Positions 1-11,346 of a stretch of 64,000 nt of DNA are shown one piece after another. Made by a program: the position numbers and the translations under genes. This DNA comes from Sympetrum striolatum. Lineage: Eukaryota; Arthropoda; Insecta; Odonata; Libellulidae. Positions within the stretch are counted from its first letter, which is position 1. Each line of letters starts with the position of its first letter. The DNA lies in contig OX388345.1 of the NCBI GenBank assembly GCA_947579665.1, forward strand, positions 34,935,849-34,999,848. The letters are read 5' to 3'. The notes beneath the pieces were generated by a model. That model worked only from the letters and a program-made list of their open reading frames with translations. It had not been told where the DNA came from and did no database searches.

Positions 1-898
1 TTTGGCGCGTGTTTTTCCCGTTTTATGGCCCTGGCCAAAACCCTATACTAAATGTTCCGAAGTTCCAGTCGCTTCTAAAATCGTACCCTCTTTAAGCATT
101 CCGCGAGGGAATCACGGGGAGAGATGAGACGTTGCGCTTCTCTTTAAAAACCGTTCATTCGTTCCCTTCTTCTTCAAAATAAACCTCTCGATTTACATAA
201 GCTCTGATAATGAGTTGGGCGATTCTTCCCTCTTTTTCACCGCGGGTTATTCTCGACTACTTCTTGCTTTCGTCTTCGCTTTTTCTTGCTTTCGGAGAAG
301 AAAAACAAGATTTTGCGAATTTTGGATGCCGATGGAATTTTTAAAAATACGTACATACATGGTTAGTCAGTTTAAATCCGTGACCCTATAACTTAGAGTA
401 CGACAATTCAGAGTACGACAACTTATCGGACCCGACAACTCACCGAGCGACAACTGATCAGGCGACAGCTCATTGCGCGATATACTACAATTGAAATAAT
501 ACCAAATTTTGAACGGTAAAACAATTTTGCCGTAATATTTTTACCAATTTCTAATTAAACTAGATATTAAGTTATTGATAATATATTAAATCTTATCTTA
601 TCTTATATATCTATAAAAATGCCTGTATGTTTGTTTGTATGTATGTATATTCCACGTAATCTCGAAAACTAGATGTCGCACAATGTTTTAACTTTTAGCA
701 TCATTAAAAGTTTTTCCGGCGATGATAAAGTGCTATTTTTTATTTGCCTAAAGTCCACGGTTCGAACCCAGACGAGTAAAACAATTTGCATAAGAAATAC
801 ACGTAAAGTTCATTTTTTTCGATGCATTGTTCATTTCTTTTGCAAAAATAAATTAGAAAAAACAGTCGTAGGAAGTCGAAACTAGCATCAAAAGAAGG

Positions 899-2200
899 GA
901 AATAGAATAAAGATTCTTATTTTGGTCGTGAAATATCGTTTGCGACTCGAAATTGCGAGAATTTTGATAAAATATACGAAAATTTTGTCTAAATTTCCAT
1001 GTAGTAAACAACTCATTCCCTTGACGATATATTTTTTTTTTAATTCAAATTTTGTTGACGAGTCTGTAGCAACCAAGTTTTATTTACATCAACTTAATTG
1101 TTTACCGTCTTTTTCGTAAAATGAAATGAGATTTATAACAGTGGTTTACTGAAAATGGATTTCTGTCGATCAATTCAACTGGTTGCGCATAAATATCCTG
1201 GTACGTTGCGTAAGTTTTGAAGTATATTCTTCTGAATTAAGTACTAGATCTAATCTCTTTGCAATGATGTATTTAGCGATTGACGGGAATGGAGTTAGAG
1301 AAGAACGTAAAGATTTCCCAGATTCGATGTTTGTAATCTTTGAAGAGTTGAACGGCGAGTTGTAAAGTTGTAGCAAACCTCGAGCATCGTATGATAGAAC
1401 AAAAAGGTAAAGATTTTTTATTTTATTACATGCAGAATATAAAAATTGATTCAATCGTTATTTTTAAGTGCTTCCACTCCATATTCATTTACTATCCTTC
1501 TGTTATTGGTGTTTAATTTTTGTTTCTATTTTGACATTGCGATTACTTTTGTGGATCGTCAATCAAAATACATTTACTTTCCGAGTAGAATATTCATCGT
1601 TGGTTATTTGAGTGAAATGTAATACATTTCTGACATTTACGTTTAATGCTTTAATTTGGCCCCTTTGTACCTGTATGAAAATGTAACTTTAAACGTGGTA
1701 CTGCTTATCCTAATGTGATCTAAGAATATATACATATATATATTTCAAAACAAGGGAAATAGAATAAAGATTTAGATATTTTGGCTGAGAAATATCGTAT
1801 GCGATTTGAAATTGCAAGAATTTTGATAAAATATACGAAAATTCCGTCTAAATTTTCATGTTATAAACAAACCCTTGACGATCAAGGGGATTGTTGATTC
1901 CGAACTCATGTGTTAGAAGAAGAAGACATGGCGGATTAAACTGGACATGGCCAGTTAAAATAAATTTTGAAAATAAGAGTTGAAGATTTATGATGAAGAA
2001 AAAATTGAAAGGCATTTTAAATTTTTTTTGTGACAAACAATTTCCTGTGAAGAAACGCACGTTGAAAGGTACGAAAATTTTTTCCTTGATTTTTTCAATT
2101 TTCTTTAAGCGTCTGTGAAAACCGAGTTTTGTTTATGGTAACGTAATTGTTAACTGAATTTTCAGTGAAATAAAACGATTTTGAAATTCGTACGTTGATA
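899..2200 (+). repeat. Internal diverged duplication inside Helitron copy 1
   Basis: The block from about 899 (gaaatagaataaagattctt, then ttttgataaaatatacgaaaa and cttgacgat) recurs from about 1755. The following segments (gtctgtagcaaccaagttttatt versus gtctgtgaaaaccgagttttgtt, then a TTTACTGAAAATGG-like and TTTTCAGTGAAAT-like region) also align loosely. The same pair is found in copy 2 at about 4825 and 5714, so the duplication predates the tandem. Confidence 0.65.
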
Positions 2201-4134
2201 GAATTTGCATTCTCGCTGTCAATTCCAGTGATTTAAAATAATAACGTGGTAAGTTGTGGACATCTCTCATATTATTTTTGCGTTTTGACGGAAATTACGG
2301 ACGTCCTTATTTCTTATGTTTAATCGGTCTTTGTTTTCTTTTAAATTTTGAGCGACGAGTGGTCAGGAGCGAATAAGTAACATTTCAAAGCCTAAAAAGG
2401 TAAAGGGATTTCAGTTATCTGTAGACCGCAAAAAATCTACGATATTGTAGTAGAATGGGTAATCTCTTACTTCAATCCAAATCCAAACTACTGCCCGCGG
2501 GACGCATCTACTGTTTGATAGTTAATAAAGCTGAAATGTTTGGAGACCCCTACTTGAAACGCAGTATATTGTTGATATCATAGACACGAGTATAATAGTT
2601 TTTGAAATCATTTCTCAGTTTTTCAATCACAAATGAATAAAGTCTATTCTACTGCACTATAATACTATGCTATTTTGTTTTGAAAATTCTTTCTGCAACA
2701 GATGTAAAAACGTTTAAAAAACTTATGTAACATTAATGGCCGGTATTGTAATGTAAATTTTGCGTTGTTTATAACTTTAATCTTCATATAAATTGCTTTG
2801 TCTTTTCGTCATATTGTTTATCAGTTTCAATATTATGAAATTGCATGATTTTATGTATTGTTAATTGTTGAAAGTGAAAAATTCTGTTTTTTTCGAAACC
2901 GTATAGAAATAACTAATGCTGCGGAAATTATAGCTGCAGTAGCAATATCAACGTTCAATTATAATTACGAGCATCGTGATCAACTTACTGATTTATGCAT
3001 TTCGTTATGAATATATAGTATGATTTACTTAGGTGTTTACTGGACGGAGTGCCATGTCGAAATAAAACTCTGATATTGAAAACAGCTAACCCAAATGACA
3101 ATACATATTTAACATACTGTACGCTGAAATTTATTAATTTGACCTCAGACGAAGAATAGGTTATAATTCTTAAACATCTTGAACATAAGTTTGTTTTCGG
3201 GATAAGAAACTTTACAGATAACCACAAAATGTAAATTTACTTAAGCCACTATGCACCTTCTCAACGGAGGTAGGTGGTGTCTGTATTTATTGATTACTGT
3301 GAAGATTCTACGCTGAATATATTTTGTGGGTCCAGGAAATAATTTATTTTAGAAGTTTTTCATTAGTTACTGGAGAAGGAATTAATATATCAGATCATTT
3401 ACACTGCTAATATTTTCCCCAGCCATACGTCACTCGCAGAGTACATAAATCTAAAAATCTTAACCAAGTCCCGTACACAGATATATCGGCAAAGTGTTTA
3501 CCGAGATCAAACTAGCATTTTTCGAAGCCTTATCACTTGGATCCAAAAGGAACTTTCCTGACATATTTCTGAGTGAGACTGCCAATGTTATTATTCGATC
3601 GAAAATATTTTCAGCAATAAAATAATTGCAAATATTTATTAGGTTTTTAATCAAATACTTTTCTGCTCACTTAACCCAATGCACTTATCATATAATGAAT
3701 TTCGACTTACGAGCATAGCTCCACAGACTGATTTCGGTAAAGTTGTCCCTCTATTGTCATGGCTTTTATCGTTTCATCCTAAAATGGCGCTGTGTCTTGC
3801 ACTTAATCATTCCCAAGATCTACGACTACGTTTTTGGGCATTAATTAACATACCACTACATTTTATACGAGTCACGAATTCTCACTAACAACCTCATGTT
3901 ATAAGTATAGCCAAGATAAAACAATGAAACATACCTTCTGGTTCCATGATACGCCATTTCTTATTTAATGTCTATAGTTTTTTCTTCACGTAAGAAATAC
4001 AACAATGACGTCTTTGTCCATTCTCGGAATTACACTTATTCAGTTACTGACGATATCCTCTCAATGATGACCAGTCGAAAGTTTGCGGCTTCAGTCGGCG
4101 TAGAAAGAAGAAAATTGCTCCTTTAGGAGATAAA

Positions 4135-4345
4135 AGTCAGAGGGGAAGAAGCTATTATGTATGCCTCTTTTCATACGTAGATACATTTTCGTACATTGTT
4201 ACCGAAAAGCTCATTCAGATACTAGAACCTGCCTTTAGATATAAAGAAGATGTAAGCCAAGGGAGAAGAAGCTATATGTAAGCCTCACTTTCATATGTAG
4301 ATACATTTTGACACATTGTCACGGAAAAGATCATCAACCTGCGTA
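4135..4345 (+). repeat. Short direct duplication near Helitron 3' end
   Basis: gggaagaagcta, gtagatacatttt and acattgt followed by cggaaaag-type words occur twice about 117 bases apart (from 4141 and 4260); the same arrangement is in copy 2 at about 8099-8290. Confidence 0.65.
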
Positions 4346-4503
4346 AAATTGAATATTGAGTTAGAGTGGATTTGTAGACTTAATTGTGACTTACATTTCT
4401 TGGTATATTGGTTTCGAAAGTCTGGTATTCGCTATTTAACAACAATTATGAAGAATTTGTTACGATCGAGGTTATTACACTGATATTCATGAAATTAAAA
4501 ATC

Positions 4504-4534
4504 CCCGTTGAGAATCAACGGGTACTTCTGCTAG
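4504..4534 (+). other. Helitron 3' hairpin and CTAG terminus (copy 1)
   Basis: Perfect 8-bp stem CCCGTTGA/TCAACGGG with a 3-nt loop, then tacttctg and CTAG. In Helitrons this hairpin marks the end of rolling-circle transfer; here the next base starts another Helitron. Confidence 0.85.
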
Positions 4535-7500
4535 TCTTATATATATAAAAATGCCTGTATGTGTGTATGTATATTCCACGTAATCTCGAAAACTAGAAGT
4601 CGCACGATGTTCTAACTTTAAACATCATTAAATGTCTTCCCGGGGATGATCAAGTGATACTTTATATTTGCCTAAAGTCCACGGTTCGATCCCAGACGAC
4701 TAAAACAGTTTTTTCATAAGAAATACATGCAAAGTTCATTTTTTTCGTTGCAGGCTTCCAGTCTTTTGAAAATCTAAATTAGAAAGAACGGTCGTAAGGA
4801 GTCTAAGCGAGCATCAAAAGAAGGGAAATAGAATAAAGATTCTTATTTTGGTCGAGAAATATCGTCTTCGATTCTAAATTGCGAGAATTTTGATAAAAAA
4901 TACGAAAATTTTGTCTAAATTTCCATGTAGTAAACAACTCATTCCCTTGACGATATAAATTTTTAAAAATTCGAATTTTGTTGACGAGTCTGTAGCAACC
5001 AAGTTTTATTTACATCAACTTAATTGTTTACCGTCTTCTTCGTAAAATGAAATGAGTTTTATAACAGTGGTTTACTGAAAATGGATTTCTATCGATCAAT
5101 TCAACAATTGCGTATAAATATCCTGGTAAGTTGAGGATGTTAAGAATATATTCTTCTGAATTAAGTATTAAATCTAATCTATTTGCTTTGATGTATATTT
5201 AGCAAATTACGGAAATGGAGTTTGCGAAGAAAGAAAAAGAATTCCCAGATTCGTAGTTTGTAATCCTTGAAGAGTTGAACGGCGAGTTGTTAAGTTGTAG
5301 CAGACCTCCAGCATCCTATGATAGATCAAAAAGGTAAAGAAATTTTATTTTGTTAAATGCAGGATGCAAAAATTGATTTATTCGTTGTTTTAAAGTGCTT
5401 CCACTCCATATTCATTTACTATCCTTCTGTTATTGGTGTTTAATTTTTGTTTCTATTTTGACATTGCGATTACTTTTGTGGTTCGTGTTTATGTTACACA
5501 TTTTAAGATTGAGATACCAGTCAGTTCCAAAATACATTTACTTTCCGAGTAGAATATTCATCGTTGGTTATTTGAGTGAAATGTTATTTATTTCTGTCAT
5601 TTACGTTTAATGCTTGATTCATTTGGCCCCTTTGTACTTGTATGAAAATGTAACTTTAAACGTGGTACTGCTTATCCTAATGTGATCTTAGAATATATAT
5701 ATATTTAAAAACAAGGGAAATAGAATAAAGATTCTTACTTTGGCTGAGAAATATCGTATGCGATTTGAAATTGCGAGAATTTTGATAAAATATACGAAAA
5801 TTTCGTCTAAATTTTCATGTTGTAAACAAACCCATTCCCTTGACGATCAAGGCGATTGTTGATTCCGAACTCATGTGTAATTCTATAAGAAGACATGGCG
5901 GATCAATGGCCAGTTAAAATAAATTTTGAAAATAAGTGTTGAAGATTTATGGTGAAAAAAAATTGAATGGCATTTTAAAATTTGTTGTGACAAACAATAT
6001 CCTGTGAAGAAACGCACTTTGAAAGGTACGAACATTTTTTCATTGATTTTTTCAATTTTCTTTAAGCGTCTGTGAAAACCGAGTTTTGTTTATGGTTACG
6101 CAATTGTTAACTGAATATTCAGTGAAATAAAATGATTTCGAAATTCGTACGTTGATAGAATTTGCATTCTCACTGTCAATTCCACTGATTTAATATAATA
6201 ACGTGGTAAGTTGTGGACATCTCTCATATTATTTTTGAGTTTTGACGGAAATTACGGACGTCCTTATTTCTTATGTTTAATCGGTCTTTGATTTCTTTTA
6301 AATTTTGAGCGACGAGTGGTCAGGAGCGAATAAGTAACATTTAAAAGCCTAAAAAGGTAAAGCGATTCCAGTTATCTGTAGACCGCAAAAATCTAAGATA
6401 TTGTAGTAGAATGGGTAATCCCTTACTTCAATCCAAATCCAAACTACTGCCCGCGGGCCGCATCTGCTGTTTGATAGTTAATAAAGCTGAAAAGTTTGGA
6501 GACCCCTACTTGAAACGCAATATATTGTGGATATCATAGACACAAGTATAATAGTTTTTGAAATCATTTCTCAGTTTTTCAATCACAAATGAATAAAGTC
6601 TATTCTACTGCACTATAATACTATGCTATTTTGTGTTGAAAATTCTTACTGCAACAGATGTAAAAACGTTTAAAAAACTTATGTAACATTAATGGCCGGT
6701 ATTGTAATGTATATTTTGCGTTGTTTAAGTTGTTTATCTTCATATAAATGGCTTTGTCTTTTCGTCATATTGTTTATCAGTTTCAATATTATGAAATTGC
6801 ATGATTTTATGTATTGTTAATTGTTGAAAGTGAAAAATTCTGTTTTTTTTCGAAACTGTATAGAAATATCTAATGCTGCGTAAATTATAGCTGCAGTAGC
6901 AATATCAACGTTCAATTATAATTACGAGCATCGTGATCAACTTACTGATTTATGCATTTCGTTATGAATATATAGTATGATTTACCTACGTGGTTACTTG
7001 ACGGAGTGCCACGTCGAAATAAAAATCTGATATTGAAAACAGCTAAACCAAATGTCAATACATATTTAACATACAGTACGCTGAAATTTATTAATATGAC
7101 CTCAGCCGAAGAATAGGTTATAAATCTTAAACATCTTGAACATAAGTTTGTTTTCGGGATAAGAAACTATACAGATAACCACAAAATGTAAATTTACTTA
7201 AGCCACTATACAACTTCTCAACGGAGGTAGGTGGTGTCTGTATTTATTGATTACTGTGAAGATTCTACGCTGAATGTATTTTGTGGGTCCAGGAAATAAT
7301 TTATTTTATAAGTTTTTCATTAGTTACTGGAGAAGGAATTAATATATCAGATCATTTACATTACCAATATTTTCCCCAGCCATACGTCACTCGCAGAGTA
7401 CATAAATCTAACAATCTTAACCAAGTCCCGTACACAGACATATAGGCAAAGTGTTTACCGAGATCAAACTAGCATTTTTCGAAGCCTTATCACTTGGATC

Positions 7501-8488
7501 CAAAAGGAACTTTCCTGACATATTTCTGTGTGAGACTGCCAATGTTATTATTCGATCGAAAATATTTTCAGCAATAAAATAATTGCAAATATTTATTAGG
7601 TTTGTAATCAAATACTTTTCTGCTCACTTAACACAATGCACTTATCATATAATGAATTTCGACTTAAGAGCATAGCTCCACAGACTGATTTCGGTAAAGT
7701 TGTCGCTCTAATGTCATGGCTTTTATCGTTTAATCCTAATATGGCGTTGTGTCTTGCACTTAATCATTCCCAAGATCTACGACTACGTTTCTGGGCATTA
7801 ATTAACATACCACTACATTTTATACGAGTCACGAATTCTCACTAACAACCTCATGTTATAAGTATAGCCAAGATAAAACAATGAAACATACCTTCTGGTT
7901 CCATGATACAACATTTCTTATTTAATGTCTATAGTTTTTTCTTCACGTAAGAAATACAACAATGACGTATTTGTCCATTCTCGGAATTACACTTATTCAG
8001 TTACTGACGATATCCTCTCAATGATGACCAGTCGAAAGTTTGCGGCTTCAGTCGGCGTAGAAAGAAGAAAAATGCTCCTTTAGGAGATAAAAGTCAGAGG
8101 GGAAGAAGCTATTATGTATGCCTCTTTTCATACGTAGATACATTTTCATACATTGTTACCGAAAAGCTCATTCAGATACTAGAACCTGCCTTTAGATATA
8201 ATGAAGATGTAAGCCAAGGGAGAAGAAGCTAAAGTAAGCCTCACTTTCATATGTAGATACATTTTGACACATTGTCACGGAAAAGATCATCAACCTGCGT
8301 TAAATTGAATATTGAGTTAGAGTGGATTTGTAGACTTAATTGCAACTTACATTTCTTGATATATTGGTTTGAAAGTTTGTATTCGCTATTTACCAACAAT
8401 TATGAAGAATTTGTTACGATCAAGGTTATTACACTGATATTTATGAAATTAAATATCCCCGTTGAGAATCAACGGGTACTTCTGCTAG
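4535..8488 (+). mobile_element. Non-autonomous Helitron, copy 2 (head-to-tail)
   Basis: Starts TCTTATATATATAAAAATG immediately after the CTAG of copy 1 and ends with the same hairpin (8458-8476) and CTAG (8485-8488). The base after it is T (8489), so the pair together sits between A and T, the usual Helitron target. Stretches compared by eye are mostly over 90% identical to copy 1, with scattered substitutions and short indels along the full 3.95 kb. No coding capacity is recognised. Confidence 0.85.
8458..8488 (+). other. Helitron 3' hairpin and CTAG terminus (copy 2)
   Basis: Identical hairpin, spacer and CTAG to the one at 4504-4534, followed by T of the presumed AT target. Confidence 0.85.
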
Positions 8489-8777
8489 TTGTAAATAAAT
8501 CGCGGATGAGCTTCCGCCCAGTCAGTAGTCGCACGGTGAGTTGTGGTGTCCGATCAGTTGTCGCACTCTGAGTAGTCGTATTCTGACTTGTCTGTGTTGT
8601 CACGAAACCGTTTGATTCTCTAACCCTACACCATGAGCTCTAATGACCTCTATGAATAACTTTTCCCATATAAAAACTCTCCTAAAAAAATGACCAAAAT
8701 TGATACCAAAGATCAGCAACATTTATACCTCAGTAGCTTCCATATGATCATACCTTTGAACGAGACTGATAATGAGG

Positions 8778-8870
8778 TAGAGGTTTCTAATCTCCAATGC
8801 CCGTCTTTGTCGGCGCTCCTCGCCTCTTTCACCGTTATTCGGAGTAACCAGGAAGGGATCGTGCAGAGTT
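8778..8870 (+). repeat. MITE fragment (gtctttgtcgg family)
   Basis: Shares agaggtt, atctccaat, gtctttgtcggcg, ctcctcgcct, ttcaccg, attcggag and ggaagggatcg with the copies at 56261-56350 and 60184-60417. Only one arm is visible here. Confidence 0.6.
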
Positions 8871-9128
8871 TGTATGTCTACAAATTTTCATTAATTATCT
8901 TCTTTGAAATAAATTCTTTTGCAGACGAATATCTTCAGCCTCAAAGGAATCTTCGATAGAAATGCAATTGTCTATTGACAAGTGTCGAATGCGGGAGTTA
9001 ACCTGGAAAATAACCAGCTGAAATCCTTGCATTTCTTTGAGAATTTCTACAAGTAGTTCGTTTATGTTAATGAGGAGCTTCTTTACATAGAGTCGGTATA
9101 AGAAAGTAGGCAATATCTTCGGTTAACG

Positions 9129-9330
9129 CCGGCCTTGGTGGATGAGTGGTTAGCGTTTTATCTAAGCTATCCCGGCTGATCGGATTTTTCTGATCAGGGG
9201 GTGGTTGTATGTGTTCGTCTATTGTTGCTATTTTTTACTGAAGCACCTCCTGACAAGTTCTATAGAGAGCTTAGGAGGACTTCACCATAGTGGCAACAGC
9301 AGCACATCAGGAAAAGAACTAACTGAATGA
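9129..9330 (+). repeat. Possible tRNA-derived SINE
   Basis: ggccttggtggatgagtggt followed by tagcg resembles the D-arm/A-box end of a tRNA, but a good B box is not visible and no fold could be completed. A second copy in the window was not found. This is a weak call. Confidence 0.25.
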
Positions 9331-11170
9331 ATATGTTCTCGAAAGACGCACTGGATATGAGGCGTTTAAGCTGCTAAGTAGTCGGATCTGATTCTTTAAA
9401 GTAATAATTGGTAGAGCTGGTCGCTTCAAAATGTATTTTTCCTTGATCTGCACTCGGAAGTTACGGATTGGAGATGTAGACTTATGGCGCATACAACACC
9501 TGCCTTAGAGGCATATGGTACACAGGGTACATATGTAGCTTTAGCCTACTTGCTCCGATATGCTTTATGAAGTTATTGCAAGAAAGGATAAGGAAACTCT
9601 TGTATTGCGAAAACGAATTAAATCGGGAATAATGGTTAATTTTAAATATATTTACTTTACATGACAGCAACTCTAAATACGTATCTACTGGATTTGTCTT
9701 ACAGAAAGTTTTCGTCCTCGATCCGCACAATTTTAATTTTAAATCTAAGTATAAATAGGCGAAATTTTTAAGCACCGTGAGTCAAACGCAAAACATAGAA
9801 GCCTGAAGGAATCTTAATTAAAAAAAACTGTTCCAGAAAAATACTTTCTCTAAGAATTATTTCCCAAGGTGTTGCGTCATCAACTCCGTCTCCTAACACA
9901 AGACATTTTAATTGATATCAGACTTGGATGCTTAGGGAACACTCTCGGGAGGAAGATTGTATTTCAACGTTTTCTAATTAGTAGCGAGGAAAGAATGCAG
10001 AAAATCTAAAGAATGCTCGTATTTACGAAAGAGACGAAAATGAGGAATTCCTCAAAACTCTCGGTTTTCCGATGAAATATTACTAATTAGGACGCCTGCT
10101 TGACGCATCACACAAACGAGTGAGTATTTTTTTTGAAATTTTAAACCCCTCTCGGAAGATGAACGAGGGCAAATGCATTCACAAATCGAATTATAGCTGA
10201 TATACATGTATAATACACATAAATATTAATAAGAATAATATATACAGTGTATATATCTGAGCTATACACTCGATATATGTGTACTATCATGGAAGGGAGG
10301 CTACTAATATAGTAAAAATTGCGAGAAAGAGTGGTAAATGAGTAGAGAAATTAAGTACATGTTGAGTTATTAGCTCCGATGCTCGACTGCAATAGGGTTT
10401 GAAAAGTTTTGATTTCGACTAATATGAACGCCAAGCTATTTAAGCGCCTCCACAATATAAAATGTTTCCTTTTCCACCTGTTATAAAACTAATTTTATAT
10501 CCCTATCCACAGAAATACCTTGTTCCCCTCTATCCAAATACTTTAACTAATTATGTAACGATGAATGCATTTCGTTAGTCAAAGTTTTACTCAATTACGA
10601 ACGTTACTTATAATAATCACATAAAGTAATTTTAAATAATTAATCATGGGTAATTAGAAATTAGTAGATGTGGTTTAGAGAATGATAGCTTAGAACTTTA
10701 ACAGTTAAGAAATTCTTATAATGAAGCCATGAAACATGTTACAGTTCACAAATTCATACATATTAAAACCATTTTTACTTCTAATTAAGGTTTTTCTTTA
10801 TCAAGGAGGAACATATTTGGTTATTATTCTTTCAACCATTCACCATTCTATCACGTTGCACATCATGCAATTTTTATAGGAAATATATACAAATGAACCA
10901 TTCCTTTCTTCAAGAGACATTCCTAATCATAAACTTAGTAACCTTCAATGGGCGTATGAGAGCATCTTATCCAGGATACACACAAAGTAAAACTTCAAAT
11001 TAAAATTCTGGATTACTTTTCAGTGGACTGAGTTCATGAAACTGTCTAAAGCAGAATAATGGCATGTTTATAAGAGCATAAAAAATTAGCTTCCCCCTTA
11101 AAACTATAAGAAAGAAGACGTAAGACATAGTTCTATAAAAAAGAGTATTTACTGCAAAACTTGTACAAAT

Positions 11171-11346
11171 ACAAATACACGCCAGTTAACTAGTTTCGGT
11201 GAAAAATCATGAAATCATCAGAACTGAGGTAAAACCATCTAAAACCAAAGCTGTAAACTGTAAACTATAAACCGCCTTACTCGCGGTTTTCCATTTCTGA
11301 TAATGACGTGATATGCGCCAAAACTAGTTAACTGATGTGTATTTGC
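11171..11346. mobile_element. Short inverted-repeat element with hammerhead-like ends
   Basis: The left end caaatacacgccagttaact plus agtttcgg (from about 11171) is repeated in inverted orientation at the right end (ccaaaactagttaactgatg and tgtatttgca, about 11312-11346), giving roughly 30-bp inverted termini around a 110-bp centre. Each terminus read outward contains a hammerhead-like core (see 11182-11227). No target-site duplication was recognised. Confidence 0.6.
11182..11227 (-). ncRNA. Hammerhead-ribozyme-like motif
   Basis: On the minus strand: TCAGTT, core CTGATGA, a 17-nt stem II region without a clear stem, GAAA, then the palindrome ACTAGT counting the last A (A15.1 to U16.1), T at position 17 and AACTGG. 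TCAGTT pairs with AACTGG to form stem I (one T-G wobble). Core and stem I fit; stem II looks decayed. Confidence 0.45.

Larger units (their letters stand above)
601..4534 (+). mobile_element. Non-autonomous Helitron, copy 1
   Basis: Begins TCTTATATATCTATAAAAAT, the TC start followed by the AT-rich tract typical of arthropod Helitrons. It ends with a GC-rich hairpin (CCCGTTGA, loop GAA, TCAACGGG at 4504-4522), an 8-nt spacer and CTAG (CTRR rule) at 4531-4534. The base before it is A (600). No Rep/helicase motif or long open frame is present, so it needs proteins in trans. It carries an internal diverged duplication (see 899-2200). It is followed with no gap by a second copy in the same orientation. 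Confidence 0.85.
361..8625. mobile_element. Foldback/MITE-type element with CGACAACTCA-rich inverted ends, split by Helitrons
   Basis: The left end (about 361-480) contains a cluster of near-repeats of cgacaactca and gagtacgacaactca. The right end (about 8510-8625) shows the same words in reverse complement (gtgagttgtggtg, cagttgtcgcac, gagtagtcgtattc). Outer ends also match loosely: ggttag...cgtgac on the left and gtcacg...ctaacc on the right. A third copy of the left-end block, with the same downstream words (attgcgcga, ctacaattgaaataat), is at 57563-57700. I infer a DNA element with inverted, tandem-repeat-rich ends whose AT-rich middle was later hit by Helitrons. No transposase and no clear target-site duplication were found, so its class is unknown. 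Confidence 0.6.

Noticed and set aside
761..800. ggttcgaaccc inside Helitron copy 1 (and ggttcgatccc in copy 2) as a tRNA remnant
   Set aside because: Only a B-box-like word is present; the surrounding Helitron sequence shows no cloverleaf.
3460..3888. Paired small frames conserved between Helitron copies (also 7417-7845)
   Set aside because: Conservation is explained by the recent duplication of the whole Helitron; no Rep or helicase motif is present.
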